The position numbers and the translations under genes are program-made. A DNA stretch of 15,349 bases from Coemansia sp. RSA 922 (lineage: Eukaryota > Kickxellomycota > Kickxellomycetes > Kickxellales > Kickxellaceae): assembly GCA_027577415.1 (NCBI GenBank), contig JANBQS010000561.1, positions 1 to 15,349 of the forward strand, in the 5' to 3' direction. Shown one piece after another: positions 1-7,391 of this stretch. Each line of letters begins with the position of its first letter. The first letter of the stretch is position 1. The notes below the pieces were generated by a model that saw nothing but the letters and a program-made list of their open reading frames with translations, was not told where the DNA came from and ran no database searches.

Positions 1-1
1 C

Positions 2-76
2 CGTGGTGGTGGATTCCGTGGTGGACGTGGTGGTGGAGGCCGCTTCGGCGACTCTAACAGCCACAGCCGCTACTAA
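2..76 (+). CDS. C-terminal end of an RGG-tailed protein (5' part outside window)
   Basis: Read in the frame starting at base 2, the first 25 codons give a run of Arg-Gly-Gly and Phe-Arg-Gly-Gly units, then a short polar tail ending in SHSRY and a TAA at 74-76. RGG boxes of this kind close many RNA-binding and nucleolar proteins (RRM proteins, Gar1-like snoRNP proteins, translation repressors). They bind RNA and are arginine-methylated. The frame is open to the window edge and the reiterated GGT/GGA/CGT codons are typical of a true RGG tail. The domain that would name the protein lies upstream, so no identity is offered. The sequence after the stop becomes AT-rich, as expected of a 3' UTR. Confidence 0.75.
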   Translation, partial: RGGGFRGGRGGGGRFGDSNSHSRY

Positions 77-297
77 AACTACATTATTATCCTTTTTATA
101 TGTGGACGCTAGAGCGATGCTTACTTTTTTCAATTTCTTTCTTTCAACAACAAAAACAAAATCAATTATTTTACTATTTGCTCAACGAAAAAAAAATTGC
201 GTTGTTACTGAGATCTCCCAATATAATTGTATTCAGTTATTTCGTGGTTTACAAAGGATGTGTATACACCGGATGTTTTTGCGTTAGAACCAATCCC

Positions 298-664
298 TTA
301 CACAATGTACATTGCCTCGCCATTGATAACTTTCCAAAGATCCAACTCTATCTCCACCTCTTTGGCTTTTAGATATGCCAAATGGATATGTTTTCTCTGA
401 GAAAGGGCGGCCATGAACAAGGCGTAGGGTGCATTGTATCATCTTGGCCCCCAGAGTACCAAAATAAAATTGCGACAAACCCCACATAAATAGCATCAGT
501 CGTAACAGGCGCGTGTCGTATATATTGCTTTCCAGGTAGCCGTAATCCCAGGTTTCTCTTTCATGTCTGTCGAGCTCCAAATGTGAGGTAATGTCTGTGA
601 CATACTCGACGATAGTCTTGACAATGTGAAGCGGCAGGAGTTAAAGGGGCGAAGGAGGTTGCAT
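298..664 (-). pseudogene. Decayed F-box-like gene of a Kickxellales-type family
   Basis: From an ATG at 664 the reading is MQPPSPL, then TAA at 643-641, then LLPLHIVKTIVEYVTD and about 80 more residues in the same frame. LPLHIVKxIVEYV is the N-terminal helix seen in F-box-like proteins; 'SP-(F/L)-Q-LLP-H-IV' is how I remember the opening of a large hypothetical family in Coemansia relatives. A CAA-to-TAA change would explain the stop. Near 379-385 the frame must shift by one: the shifted frame continues LAYLKAKEVEIELDLW and so on, ending at a TAA (298-300), which fits the expected family sequence better than the unshifted reading. The family member would normally run several hundred residues, so the gene is also truncated. 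The family assignment is from memory; the stop and the frame change are visible directly. Confidence 0.55.
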
Positions 665-905
665 TATAACGGATATAGAATAATAATAGAAAAGAGAACA
701 GGAGAGAGTAGACCTGATTTTGACGCTCCTTGGAAATTGCAGCAAGAACAATTTCATGTATGTAAACAAATGATAAACAGATAACTTTAATCGAACTGTG
801 GGCTAACTGATAGCCATGTAGATGAAAGATTGAGGCTGTAATGAGGCAACAAGTATTTTATGACATTAAAAGCTTTAGCATCTATATTATAACCAAAAAT
901 AGTTT

Positions 906-1154
906 CTATGGGCGTGGCTCCTTCCAGTTGCCAACATGGTCCACTTGACGGCGGCCGAACTTATCCTCCCAATCTCCTACATGATCTACTTGACGCCGTC
1001 CAAACTTGTCTTCCCAATCGCCAACATGGTCTACTTGACGGCGTGCATGAGTATCTTTCCAGTTGCTGACATGGTCGACCTGAGGAGCGGGAGCGGGAGT
1101 GGCAGAGGCAATGGCTGCAAAAACAAGAGCAACAAGAGTAAGCGATGTCTTCAT
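906..1154 (-). CDS. Secreted tandem-repeat peptide precursor (Kex2-processed, pheromone-like layout)
   Basis: An 82-residue intronless ORF. Residues 1-18 are a clean signal peptide (MKT, a hydrophobic core, then IASA). Residues 19-24 are TPAPAP, a run of X-Pro/X-Ala dipeptides suited to a Ste13-like dipeptidyl peptidase. Residues 25-82 are four units of a 13-residue peptide: QVDHVSNWKDTHA, QVDHVGDWEDKFG (twice) and QVDHVGNWKEPRP. The first three are each followed by Arg-Arg, a Kex2/furin-type site. Every released peptide would start with Gln, which can cyclise to pyroglutamate, and would contain an invariant Trp. No cysteines are present, which argues against a disulfide-rich effector. A TATA box lies about 95 bases upstream. 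The layout is that of alpha-factor precursors and of repeat precursors for ribosomal cyclic peptides. The role is unknown: mating or signalling peptide, RiPP substrate and secreted effector are all possible. Confidence 0.85.
   Translation of the reverse strand: MKTSLTLVALVFAAIASATPAPAPQVDHVSNWKDTHARRQVDHVGDWEDKFGRRQVDHVGDWEDKFGRRQVDHVGNWKEPRP
909..1082 (-). repeat. Four tandem 45-base peptide-coding units
   Basis: Units lie at 1082-1038, 1037-993, 992-948 and 947-909 (the last is 39 bases because it lacks the Arg-Arg codons). Units 2 and 3 encode identical 15 residues but differ at eight third-codon positions. Unit 1 has diverged at its C-terminal half (NWKDTHA) and unit 4 ends NWKEPRP. QVDHV and the Trp are invariant in all four. 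Confidence 0.9.
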
Positions 1155-1525
1155 TGTAAATGGAAATTAAGAAATGGAAAAAATGTGTGTTGTTGGTAGG
1201 GGCGAGTGTTCTGTAAGGAATCTGGACTTAACAGCGGACGGCATGTCATTTTATAGCCTTGAGGGTATGCCCCTCTGGCTAGTTTACATTTTTACAAACA
1301 TGTAGAGAGCATATTCAGGATGACACTAGCACCAGTGCTTGTATATTGAACGCGACCGCATTCCGAATTGTGATATAAGAGACCCTTTTGCAAGGTATGT
1401 GCAACAATAAATGCTGCTGCACTTGCTTTCCTGCTTTAGCAATCGGTTGTCAATTGAAGAAGCGCCTTAGAGCGCCCGCCATCCTATCCAATCAAGTGTC
1501 ACTGACCAGTCTGCGCGCCAATCAA
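1155..1525. other. Promoter region of the peptide precursor, grading into possible element debris
   Basis: About 370 bases with no credible gene. The part nearest 1155 is the upstream region of the peptide precursor, including the TATA box at 1249-1255. From about 1340 to 1525, short minus-strand stretches could be the 3' end of the decayed tyrosine recombinase, but they are interrupted by stops and I could not align them convincingly. CCAAT motifs occur on the plus strand near 1490 and 1520. Confidence 0.4.
1249..1255 (-). promoter_or_regulatory. TATA box of the repeat-peptide precursor gene
   Basis: The minus strand reads TATAAAA here, about 95 bases upstream of the ATG at 1154. Spacing and sequence fit a TATA-driven fungal promoter, which is common for strongly regulated secreted-protein genes. 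Confidence 0.6.
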
Positions 1526-1708
1526 TCAATAGTAAAAAGAGCAGCGCAATTGGACCTTCATGCTTGGGATGACAAGGCTCAAGCTGCAAGCAATTGGGCA
1601 ACCGTCAGCGCCAGTGAGTTTCAATGGCTTGACTGTTTTAAAACTCGGTATAGCTGTGTGGGTATTTACAACTCTTAAAACAATAGCGCCATCATGTCTG
1701 GGTTTCAA
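1526..1708 (-). pseudogene. Possible recombinase catalytic-domain fragment
   Basis: A 60-codon open stretch downstream of the truncated recombinase on the same strand. It reads KPRHDGAIVLRVVNTHTAIP, continues with a Lys-rich strand, then GADGCPIA and a helix-like segment. The order 'basic residue, beta strand, K-T-A, beta strand, CP, helix' is what I expect between the first catalytic Arg and the HxxR box of DIRS-type recombinases. It is bounded by stops on both sides and has no start that would make sense for a gene. This is a hand comparison only. Confidence 0.35.
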
Positions 1709-1867
1709 CGTTAGTGGTGTCAGAATTTAACATGAGAGCTTCTTATAAACACACACAAGCGCACAATTGCTATCAGCTTTTCAGAGTATCAGTCACAAAA
1801 CCCCCCACTCCAATGCCGCAATATTCAATGTATTTTACATCTCCACAAAGTCCGATAAATCCGAGAA

Positions 1868-2932
1868 CTAATAGGTCGCTTCGTCGTGTACTGTGCTGCC
1901 GCTGTTGTAAGATACTAGTCGTTTGCCTTTTACCGGTGATGGTGGTGGGTTTCCTTCGAATATCGACCAAACTAACCGCACCGACGTTTTTATATTTGCC
2001 CTCATGCCTGTTGACGTTGAGACCTCCAAAAGAAAGGAGGCTAAATGCGCCTCAGATCGTTTGACAGGGTCCAACCCCCGTTCAATACACCAAGCCACCC
2101 ATCTTTTCCACGCATGGTTATAACTACCGTTGGTACTTTTACTCAGACGGTTAAAGTAAGCTGTGACATCAGACTCGGATTGACCTTGGCGCAAAAGGGC
2201 TTGCCGGACGATTTCCTCTCGACTTTGCGCCATCGGTATTTCAGGACAATGTCTGCGTTTTTTGGTCACACGGTCGCCTGTTGGTAAAGAGATTGGTGCT
2301 GTAAGTGGCGACTCTGCTATTAGACTATCGTGTGTAGTCAAACTTGAGCTATTCGGATCTATATCCACGGACTCGGACTCCGAATCCGATACTAGATCCA
2401 TAGTGCTCATAGTACCAAGATAATCGACATTTTCTTTGACTGCTCTGGCCGAAGCAACTCTGTGCTTGTCGCGCGTGTCGATGAGTGTAGCACAAAGTGT
2501 AGCTAGCAAGTCCACTACTATCTCCACTTGCTCATTGTTGGAATTCTGCCTGTTTAGTGTCTTTTGGAGAATCTCCACTCCGTAGGCCGCCATTGTCGCC
2601 GCTTGACTGTAGGCCTCGTCAACGACAAAGTCGCTCTTCATTCCTACGGCACTAGGACCGAGAGGAGCAAAGTCCGATTGTCCGGGCGGGTACTGCTCGT
2701 GGAGATCTGCCCATGTCGATTTGAAGGCGCGAACGCCTTGCTTAATTGTGTTTAGGCGTGAATCGGAAAGTGGCTCAACGCTGTCGTCGTCGTCGCTGCG
2801 GCTGTGTTTTGGTCTAACGGTCTCATTTTCAATGTCCATCGCTTGGTGTTCTGTGTCAGCGGGGCTTTCTGGTGGTGTTTGAGTGACTAGCTGTGAGGCT
2901 TCCAAGCGGGCAAGCAAAAGTGGCTGGATCAT
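1868..2932 (-). CDS. Truncated tyrosine recombinase with gag-like N-terminal part
   Basis: 354 residues from an ATG at 2932. Residues about 20-60 are acidic and polar. Residues about 60-180 are predicted mostly helical and resemble the gag-like part of DIRS elements (a helical block containing YSQAATMAAYGVEILQKTL and later VVDLLATLCATLIDTRDKH). A Ser/Asp-rich linker and a basic KKRRH patch (possible nuclear localisation) follow. Residues about 239-327 are the SAM-like core-binding domain of tyrosine recombinases, with the typical YNHAWKRWVAWCIERGLDP signature and a following helix pair ending VRLVWSIFEG. The catalytic domain (Arg, HxxR and Tyr) is absent, since the frame ends 27 residues later. 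The protein could bind DNA but could not recombine it. Whether the open frame is a recent decay product or has been retained cannot be told from one copy. Confidence 0.6.
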   Translation of the reverse strand: MIQPLLLARLEASQLVTQTPPESPADTEHQAMDIENETVRPKHSRSDDDDSVEPLSDSRLNTIKQGVRAFKSTWADLHEQYPPGQSDFAPLGPSAVGMKSDFVVDEAYSQAATMAAYGVEILQKTLNRQNSNNEQVEIVVDLLATLCATLIDTRDKHRVASARAVKENVDYLGTMSTMDLVSDSESESVDIDPNSSSLTTHDSLIAESPLTAPISLPTGDRVTKKRRHCPEIPMAQSREEIVRQALLRQGQSESDVTAYFNRLSKSTNGSYNHAWKRWVAWCIERGLDPVKRSEAHLASFLLEVSTSTGMRANIKTSVRLVWSIFEGNPPPSPVKGKRLVSYNSGSTVHDEATY

Positions 2933-3244
2933 TACGAGTTGGTCAATACAGCTGCAGAGAGTATAGAAAAATGATCAAAACTTGTCAAGAATTTGGAACG
3001 AGTAAAAAAAAAAAATTCAACGAATTTTTTTGTGTCATGCTTCATATTTATTCGCGAGTGGGGTAACTTTAAATATATGGGCAACACAGGCAATGACGTA
3101 AATTGTTTCTGGTTGTCTTTTGATATGCGATATATTAAAAATAAAAGTCATGTGAGTGAATGTCTGAGCGCTGTGAGTGATTCTATAGCTGTGACGATTA
3201 TTATAAAAGTATTAGAAAAGCGAATAGTGTGAGTTTATTTATCT
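2933..3244. other. AT-rich spacer between recombinase remnant and Ted1-like gene
   Basis: About 310 bases, AT-rich, with a poly-A run near 3005-3017 (plus strand). It is upstream of the recombinase frame and downstream of the Ted1-like gene. The plus-strand open frame here (2993-3232) has no coding character. A small 13-base hairpin-capable palindrome (ATCTTT, A, AAAGAT) lies just before the stop of the Ted1-like gene. Nothing else is seen. Confidence 0.5.
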
Positions 3245-4877
3245 TTAAAAGATATAAAAGTAAAGTAAACACGCACCGTATGTGGGAAGCGCGACAACAA
3301 CTATGCTCTGCATCGCCAGTACTACTCGGACAATAAGCCTAGTCTGGTTGATCTGCCATATTCCCGGCATACTAGCCGGCAATGGCAGCTCCTCGATTCC
3401 AGGTCCTGGCGTTGGAGAGGGAGACATTGACGGCGACAATTGCAAGCGCACATAGCCGATCTCAGAAGCCAAGTCGTCTTCACTAGGCTTACACACCGGG
3501 TGCCAGCTACGCGAGCCTCTATAGCAATAGACAATGACAATGACCAGTGAGAGGACAAAACTCGCACCATAGACCTTGTAGATACCCAGCTGGTACGGTA
3601 AGAAGCAGTTCTTCACTACGTGAGCGGCAGGCAACTTTCGCCCTGGATATAGCGTCAATAGACCGTAGCTGGCGATGGGTACGCCGCTGGCCCAGCCAAA
3701 GGCACCAATTGTATACTCGATAGCCCTTTTGACGACTCCGCCTTCTGTGGGTACTGGATGGGAGACAGTGCATGTGTCGTGGTCATCACCGCTGAATATC
3801 GCTGTTGGTTTGATTGAGTCGAGCAGATATGATGTTGTGTTTTGGAATAATTGATCCCGAAACTGGTACCCGCGGCGATTCAGTAAGCTGCCTCCTGGTG
3901 CCTGTCGCAGCGGCCCGCAGTCTGTCCCATCAGGCCGCCACAGCGGAACATGCGAGAAAAGTAGTCTCGGCTTCCCTGCCGTCTCGTTTGCTAGCCGTTC
4001 AACCAAATGACGACTGGCGGCGCTCACAGCTGGCGTGTCGCTCTCCAGAGTCAGTGAATCTAAGAGTATGATCTGATGCCCGCCAATGTTTAACACCTGG
4101 TTAGTGGGACCAACGTATTTGTGATACCGATCCAGCGCATGCTCGACCACGGTATTGCCAATACCGATATCATGGTTGCCAGCCATATCGTAAACAGGTA
4201 CGGTGTGTGGCGACCTGTTTCGGAATATCGACTTGTAGCGCGCGTGTTCCTCTAGCCATTGGTCGTCTTCCCACTCACGTCCACCGTCAAACAAGTCGCC
4301 CAAGAATATGATGGCTTCGGGATGTCGAATCGTTTGCAACACGTTGTAGGACTTTCTCAGGTAAATGTCCGTATAGAATTCTACTACCCGGAGAAGCGCT
4401 CCAGTTTGGTCGTAGGAGTAGTGGTCGACTATCTGCGGGTCAGCTACGAGAGCCACGTGTACTGGGGCCACGCCTGCATCGTCATAGGCCTACAATGAAT
4501 GACAAAAGAAACAACATGAAAAGCAGCAGGTCGAGTCAGTGATTGCACGTGGGCATTTTTCTTGCAAAAAGAAACAATGTCGGAGCACGGATGAAGCAGG
4601 GAATAGTCTACAATTGGCCTTTCGTGCACGGAAAAGGACGCCCGACGCTCCTTATTCAAGAGACATGCGAAAAGGAAAAAAAAATAGAGAGATTGGAGTA
4701 CGTTACCTTGAGAGAGGACCATTTACAGCTTGAAACGTGTCCGTAGTACAAACCTATCTCGCAAACTAGAAGCAACACGACCCAATAAAAGCGTAGAAAT
4801 CGCACCACTAGCAAACGATTGTATCGCATTATTGGCGCCTCAGTAAGATTGGTTAAAGTTATTGTTGGAGAGGTCAT
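3245..4877 (-). CDS. Ted1/Cdc1/MPPE1-like GPI-anchor-remodelling metallophosphoesterase (2 exons)
   Basis: Join of 4877-4707 and 4489-3245 gives 471 residues. Exon 1 carries a short N-terminal tail and a membrane anchor (about residues 30-46), then the conserved Cys-Lys-Trp before the catalytic domain. The intron (4706-4490, 217 bases) begins GTAACG, has CTGAC near its end, and closes TTGTAG; joining is in phase 0. Exon 2 holds the calcineurin-like metal-binding motifs: ADPQ (73-76), GDLFD (121-125), GNHDIG (161-166), FSHVPLW and FSGDDHD, in the order and form of fungal Ted1. NCFLPYQLGIY and two C-terminal membrane segments follow, the last at 441-471. The family acts in the ER, removing ethanolamine phosphate from a GPI mannose so that GPI proteins can be sorted into export vesicles. 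ATG 4877 is chosen because it precedes the anchor directly; upstream codons are low-complexity. Ted1 versus Cdc1 (which mannose) is not resolved. Confidence 0.88.
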
Positions 4878-5432
4878 GGTCGAATGATTAAAATTACAAA
4901 AAAAAAATATTTGCCGACAAGTGGAAAAAAACCGTAGCAATAAGTACCAAGAATGCCGTCAAAAGGGAGGGATAACTGTCGCGTTGTCGAATAGTATAAA
5001 CACAAGAGAGGGAGGGAGACGAGGGAGAAAAAAGTCCAGTGGCGCGGTCAGCAGTAGAGAAACTCGGGCATGAGCATTATCGGTGAAAAGAAGAAATTGC
5101 TTGTGAACTTTCATCTGACACGTTGCATTTTTCTACAGTCTGGTGCATGCAATAAAAAAGAATATCGCCCGCCTTTTTTCTACTTTTGTGCTTTATGTCT
5201 ATCATACAAAAAGAAGTTCAAAAAGGTCATAAACAAAAAGGATTCGTGTCAAACACTCTTTTGGTTTTTGTAAATTCTTTGGATTGTCTTTACTCTCTCT
5301 CTCCCTCCCTCTTTTTTTTTAGTTCAAAATCTGCTTTCGTTAAAGTATCGCGTGGATGATTGCACTGTGGAAAAATAAAGGGGAGGGGGATAAAACAAAT
5401 CTATTTACGTGGTTGATTAATATTTTTTTTTT
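4878..5432. other. Upstream region of the Ted1-like gene and 3' flank of the ligase gene
   Basis: About 555 bases with no gene. On the Ted1-like coding strand, 5006-5040 is a CT-rich tract about 130-160 bases before the ATG, a common fungal promoter element. A second low-complexity tract (CT-rich on the plus strand) lies at 5293-5320. AT-rich sequence precedes the ligase stop at 5433. No tRNA or other structured RNA was recognised by eye. Confidence 0.5.
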
Positions 5433-7148
5433 TTAGCAAACAGTAGGTGGGCTGTCAAGTGCGCGGCGGAGAATCTTGCCTGATGCGCTCTTGGGAATTG
5501 AGCTGACGAGCACATACCCTCCACGTAGTTGCTTATAATATGCAACCTGTCGATTCATCCACTTGACAATAGTCTTGGCAGCCTCATCCGCATGCACTGC
5601 AGTTGATGCAACATCGGACAAAACGAGATACGCTCTTGGCACTTCTGTCTGGCGAAGCGGATCAAACACGCCTGTCACGGCACAATCTCTGACCTGCGGA
5701 TGCTGTAACAAGATACCCTCGAGTTCGGCAGGCGCTACTTGAAAGCCATTAAATTTAATGAGCTCCTTTTTGCGACCAGTGACAAAGACAAATCGCCTCG
5801 AATCTACAAACCCGATATCGCCCGTGTGCAAAAATCCATCTCTGTCAATTATATGGTTGGTCGCCTCCTTGTTGTTCAAGTACTCGAGCATAATGTTTGG
5901 CCCTCGGAAACATAACTCGCCGACCTTGCCCTCGCCCAATGCTCGCCCATTGTCGTCAATTACTTTGACTTGGATGTTTGGCAGCAGTTGGCCTGATGAC
6001 CCGACACGACTGACTTTGGGCATGTTTAGCGATAGTCCGGGACTAGTTTCGGTTAGTCCATATCCTTGCATAACACGAACGCCGCTGTATGTCTGCTCAA
6101 GGCTACGTGCGGTATCGGGTCCCAATGGTGCGGCGCCCGAAATAATCCACTGGAGACTGGACAGATCGTATATTGCTGCTGTATCGGATAATTTAACCAT
6201 GGCGTTGAGAATCGGCGGTACCAGCATAGTATCGGTTACACGATGTGCTTCGACTAATTCAAAGAACCGTACAAGATCAAATGTTTTCATAACGACTAGT
6301 CTCGATCCCTGTATTGGCAAGCTGTGAGCCAGAATCAGTCCAAAGCAGTGGAAAATGGGCAGCACGGCTAGTGTCGTGCGCTCATACTGCTTGGGTGGTG
6401 TCATCGTGCGTATTGCATAGCCGATCTGCTCGATATTAGCAACAATGTTGTAGTGACTCAGTACTACGCCCTTGGGTAGTCCCGTCGTACCGCTAGAGTA
6501 GCATATGAATGCCGGAGTCGTGCGCAAGTGATTAATATCTGATAGTAATGCGCGAGGGAATTGCTGCTGGCTTAGCACGTCAAAGATCGACCGTACCAGT
6601 TGTTTATCACCATCTCCAATCATTGGCGAATCTGCTGCTCTGTCAATACACAGTATGTTGGAAAGAGTTTGGTCCAGTCCATGAGCCGACGGTTTGGCCA
6701 GTCTTTCAATGGCATCGGTAATGACGGGTATGCCAGCTCGAGTAGTAATTACGAATCGCGCGTTAGAATCAGATAGTTGGTGTGCTAATTCACCGGCTGT
6801 ATACGCTGGATTAACCAAAGTGCACGATGCGCCCAGCATTAGTACTGCCATTGTCACTGCCAGGTAGTATATGGTATTGGGTAGCACTATGGCAACTCTA
6901 TCGCCCTGGCGTACTCCGACTGAGTGATAAAGACCCGAGGCAAGCTGGGTTGTCAGTGTCTCCAACCCGTCTAGCGTCAAAGCCAGCGACGGCATGTCGC
7001 TGTCAACAAACAGTGGGCGTGGAGGGGAATCATCCGAACTGGCGAGTGCTGTCCTCTGACGCATGCAACTGAAAAAGTGTGTCGGCAGATCATGAAGCGG
7101 CACATCGACATTGGGTAGCCTGGACTTTAGCACTGTGCGAGTCATCAT
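5433..7148 (-). CDS. 4-coumarate-CoA-ligase-like acyl-CoA synthetase, copy 1
   Basis: 571 residues from ATG 7148 (MMTRTVL), chosen because it aligns with the start of the neighbouring paralogue; in-frame codons upstream are AT-rich and low-complexity. This is an ANL-superfamily adenylating enzyme: it activates a carboxylic acid with ATP and transfers it to CoA. Motifs in order: phosphate-binding YSSGTTGLPKG (217-227), GYGLTETSP (362-370), GELCFRG, LHTGD with the ribose-binding Asp at 444, the hinge GRKKELIKFNGFQVAPAELE, and the catalytic Lys in SASGKILRR (558). All are intact, so it should be active. The C-terminus ends PPTVC, not a peroxisomal PTS1 tripeptide, so a cytosolic site is more likely unless another signal exists. 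The substrate (phenylpropanoid, medium-chain or aryl acid) cannot be read from sequence alone. Confidence 0.92.
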   Translation of the reverse strand: MMTRTVLKSRLPNVDVPLHDLPTHFFSCMRQRTALASSDDSPPRPLFVDSDMPSLALTLDGLETLTTQLASGLYHSVGVRQGDRVAIVLPNTIYYLAVTMAVLMLGASCTLVNPAYTAGELAHQLSDSNARFVITTRAGIPVITDAIERLAKPSAHGLDQTLSNILCIDRAADSPMIGDGDKQLVRSIFDVLSQQQFPRALLSDINHLRTTPAFICYSSGTTGLPKGVVLSHYNIVANIEQIGYAIRTMTPPKQYERTTLAVLPIFHCFGLILAHSLPIQGSRLVVMKTFDLVRFFELVEAHRVTDTMLVPPILNAMVKLSDTAAIYDLSSLQWIISGAAPLGPDTARSLEQTYSGVRVMQGYGLTETSPGLSLNMPKVSRVGSSGQLLPNIQVKVIDDNGRALGEGKVGELCFRGPNIMLEYLNNKEATNHIIDRDGFLHTGDIGFVDSRRFVFVTGRKKELIKFNGFQVAPAELEGILLQHPQVRDCAVTGVFDPLRQTEVPRAYLVLSDVASTAVHADEAAKTIVKWMNRQVAYYKQLRGGYVLVSSIPKSASGKILRRALDSPPTVC

Positions 7149-7391
7149 AAATAGCAAATAATAATTAAAAAAAAATAATAGAGAAGGAAGAAAAAAGATA
7201 GTATATTTTTTCAGTTGGTTTTTTTTTGCTTGAGTGTAGATTGTGTCAAGCGTGGCTGAATAGTAAACACTTTTTTGCGGCGTGCATTTGATAACCGGGA
7301 AAGAAAAAAAGTGGCGTCTACGAGAAAAAAGACAATGAAAAAGGGAAATTATATACATGTATGTTAAAAACTTGTATATTATTGAATGTGG

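Larger units (their letters stand above)
1526..2932 (-). mobile_element. Degraded DIRS-like tyrosine-recombinase element
   Basis: An intact-looking 354-codon frame (1868-2932) carries a recombinase core-binding domain but stops before any catalytic residue. Downstream on the same strand, two short frames (1773-1970 and 1526-1708) look like broken pieces of the missing catalytic domain. One includes a stretch reading VLRVVNTHTAIPSFKTVKPL and, a little further on, GCPIA, matching the beta-rich region with a Cys-Pro motif that precedes the HxxR box in DIRS/Crypton-type recombinases. No reverse transcriptase, RNase H or methyltransferase segment is seen, and I found no terminal repeats. This is most likely an internally deleted, dead copy. 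A recombinase-only (Crypton-like) element is the alternative. Confidence 0.55.

Noticed and set aside
936..1199. Plus-strand 87-codon open frame across the peptide precursor
   Set aside because: Antisense shadow of the tandem repeats; no signal peptide or recognisable domain, while the minus-strand frame has both and shows synonymous-only divergence.
1388..1678. Cys-rich plus-strand frame starting MQGMCNNKCCCTC
   Set aside because: The Cys cluster comes from a TGC/TGT-rich stretch; no signal peptide, no repeats, and the region looks like decayed recombinase on the other strand.
5006..5312. Inverted pair of GAGGGAGGGAGA-type and TCTCCCTCCCTC-type tracts about 280 bases apart
   Set aside because: Both are low-complexity purine/pyrimidine runs that recur in several promoters here; the match is expected by composition.
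5758..6327. Plus-strand 189-codon frame antisense to ligase copy 1
   Set aside because: Overlaps the conserved adenylation core on the opposite strand; no motif of its own.
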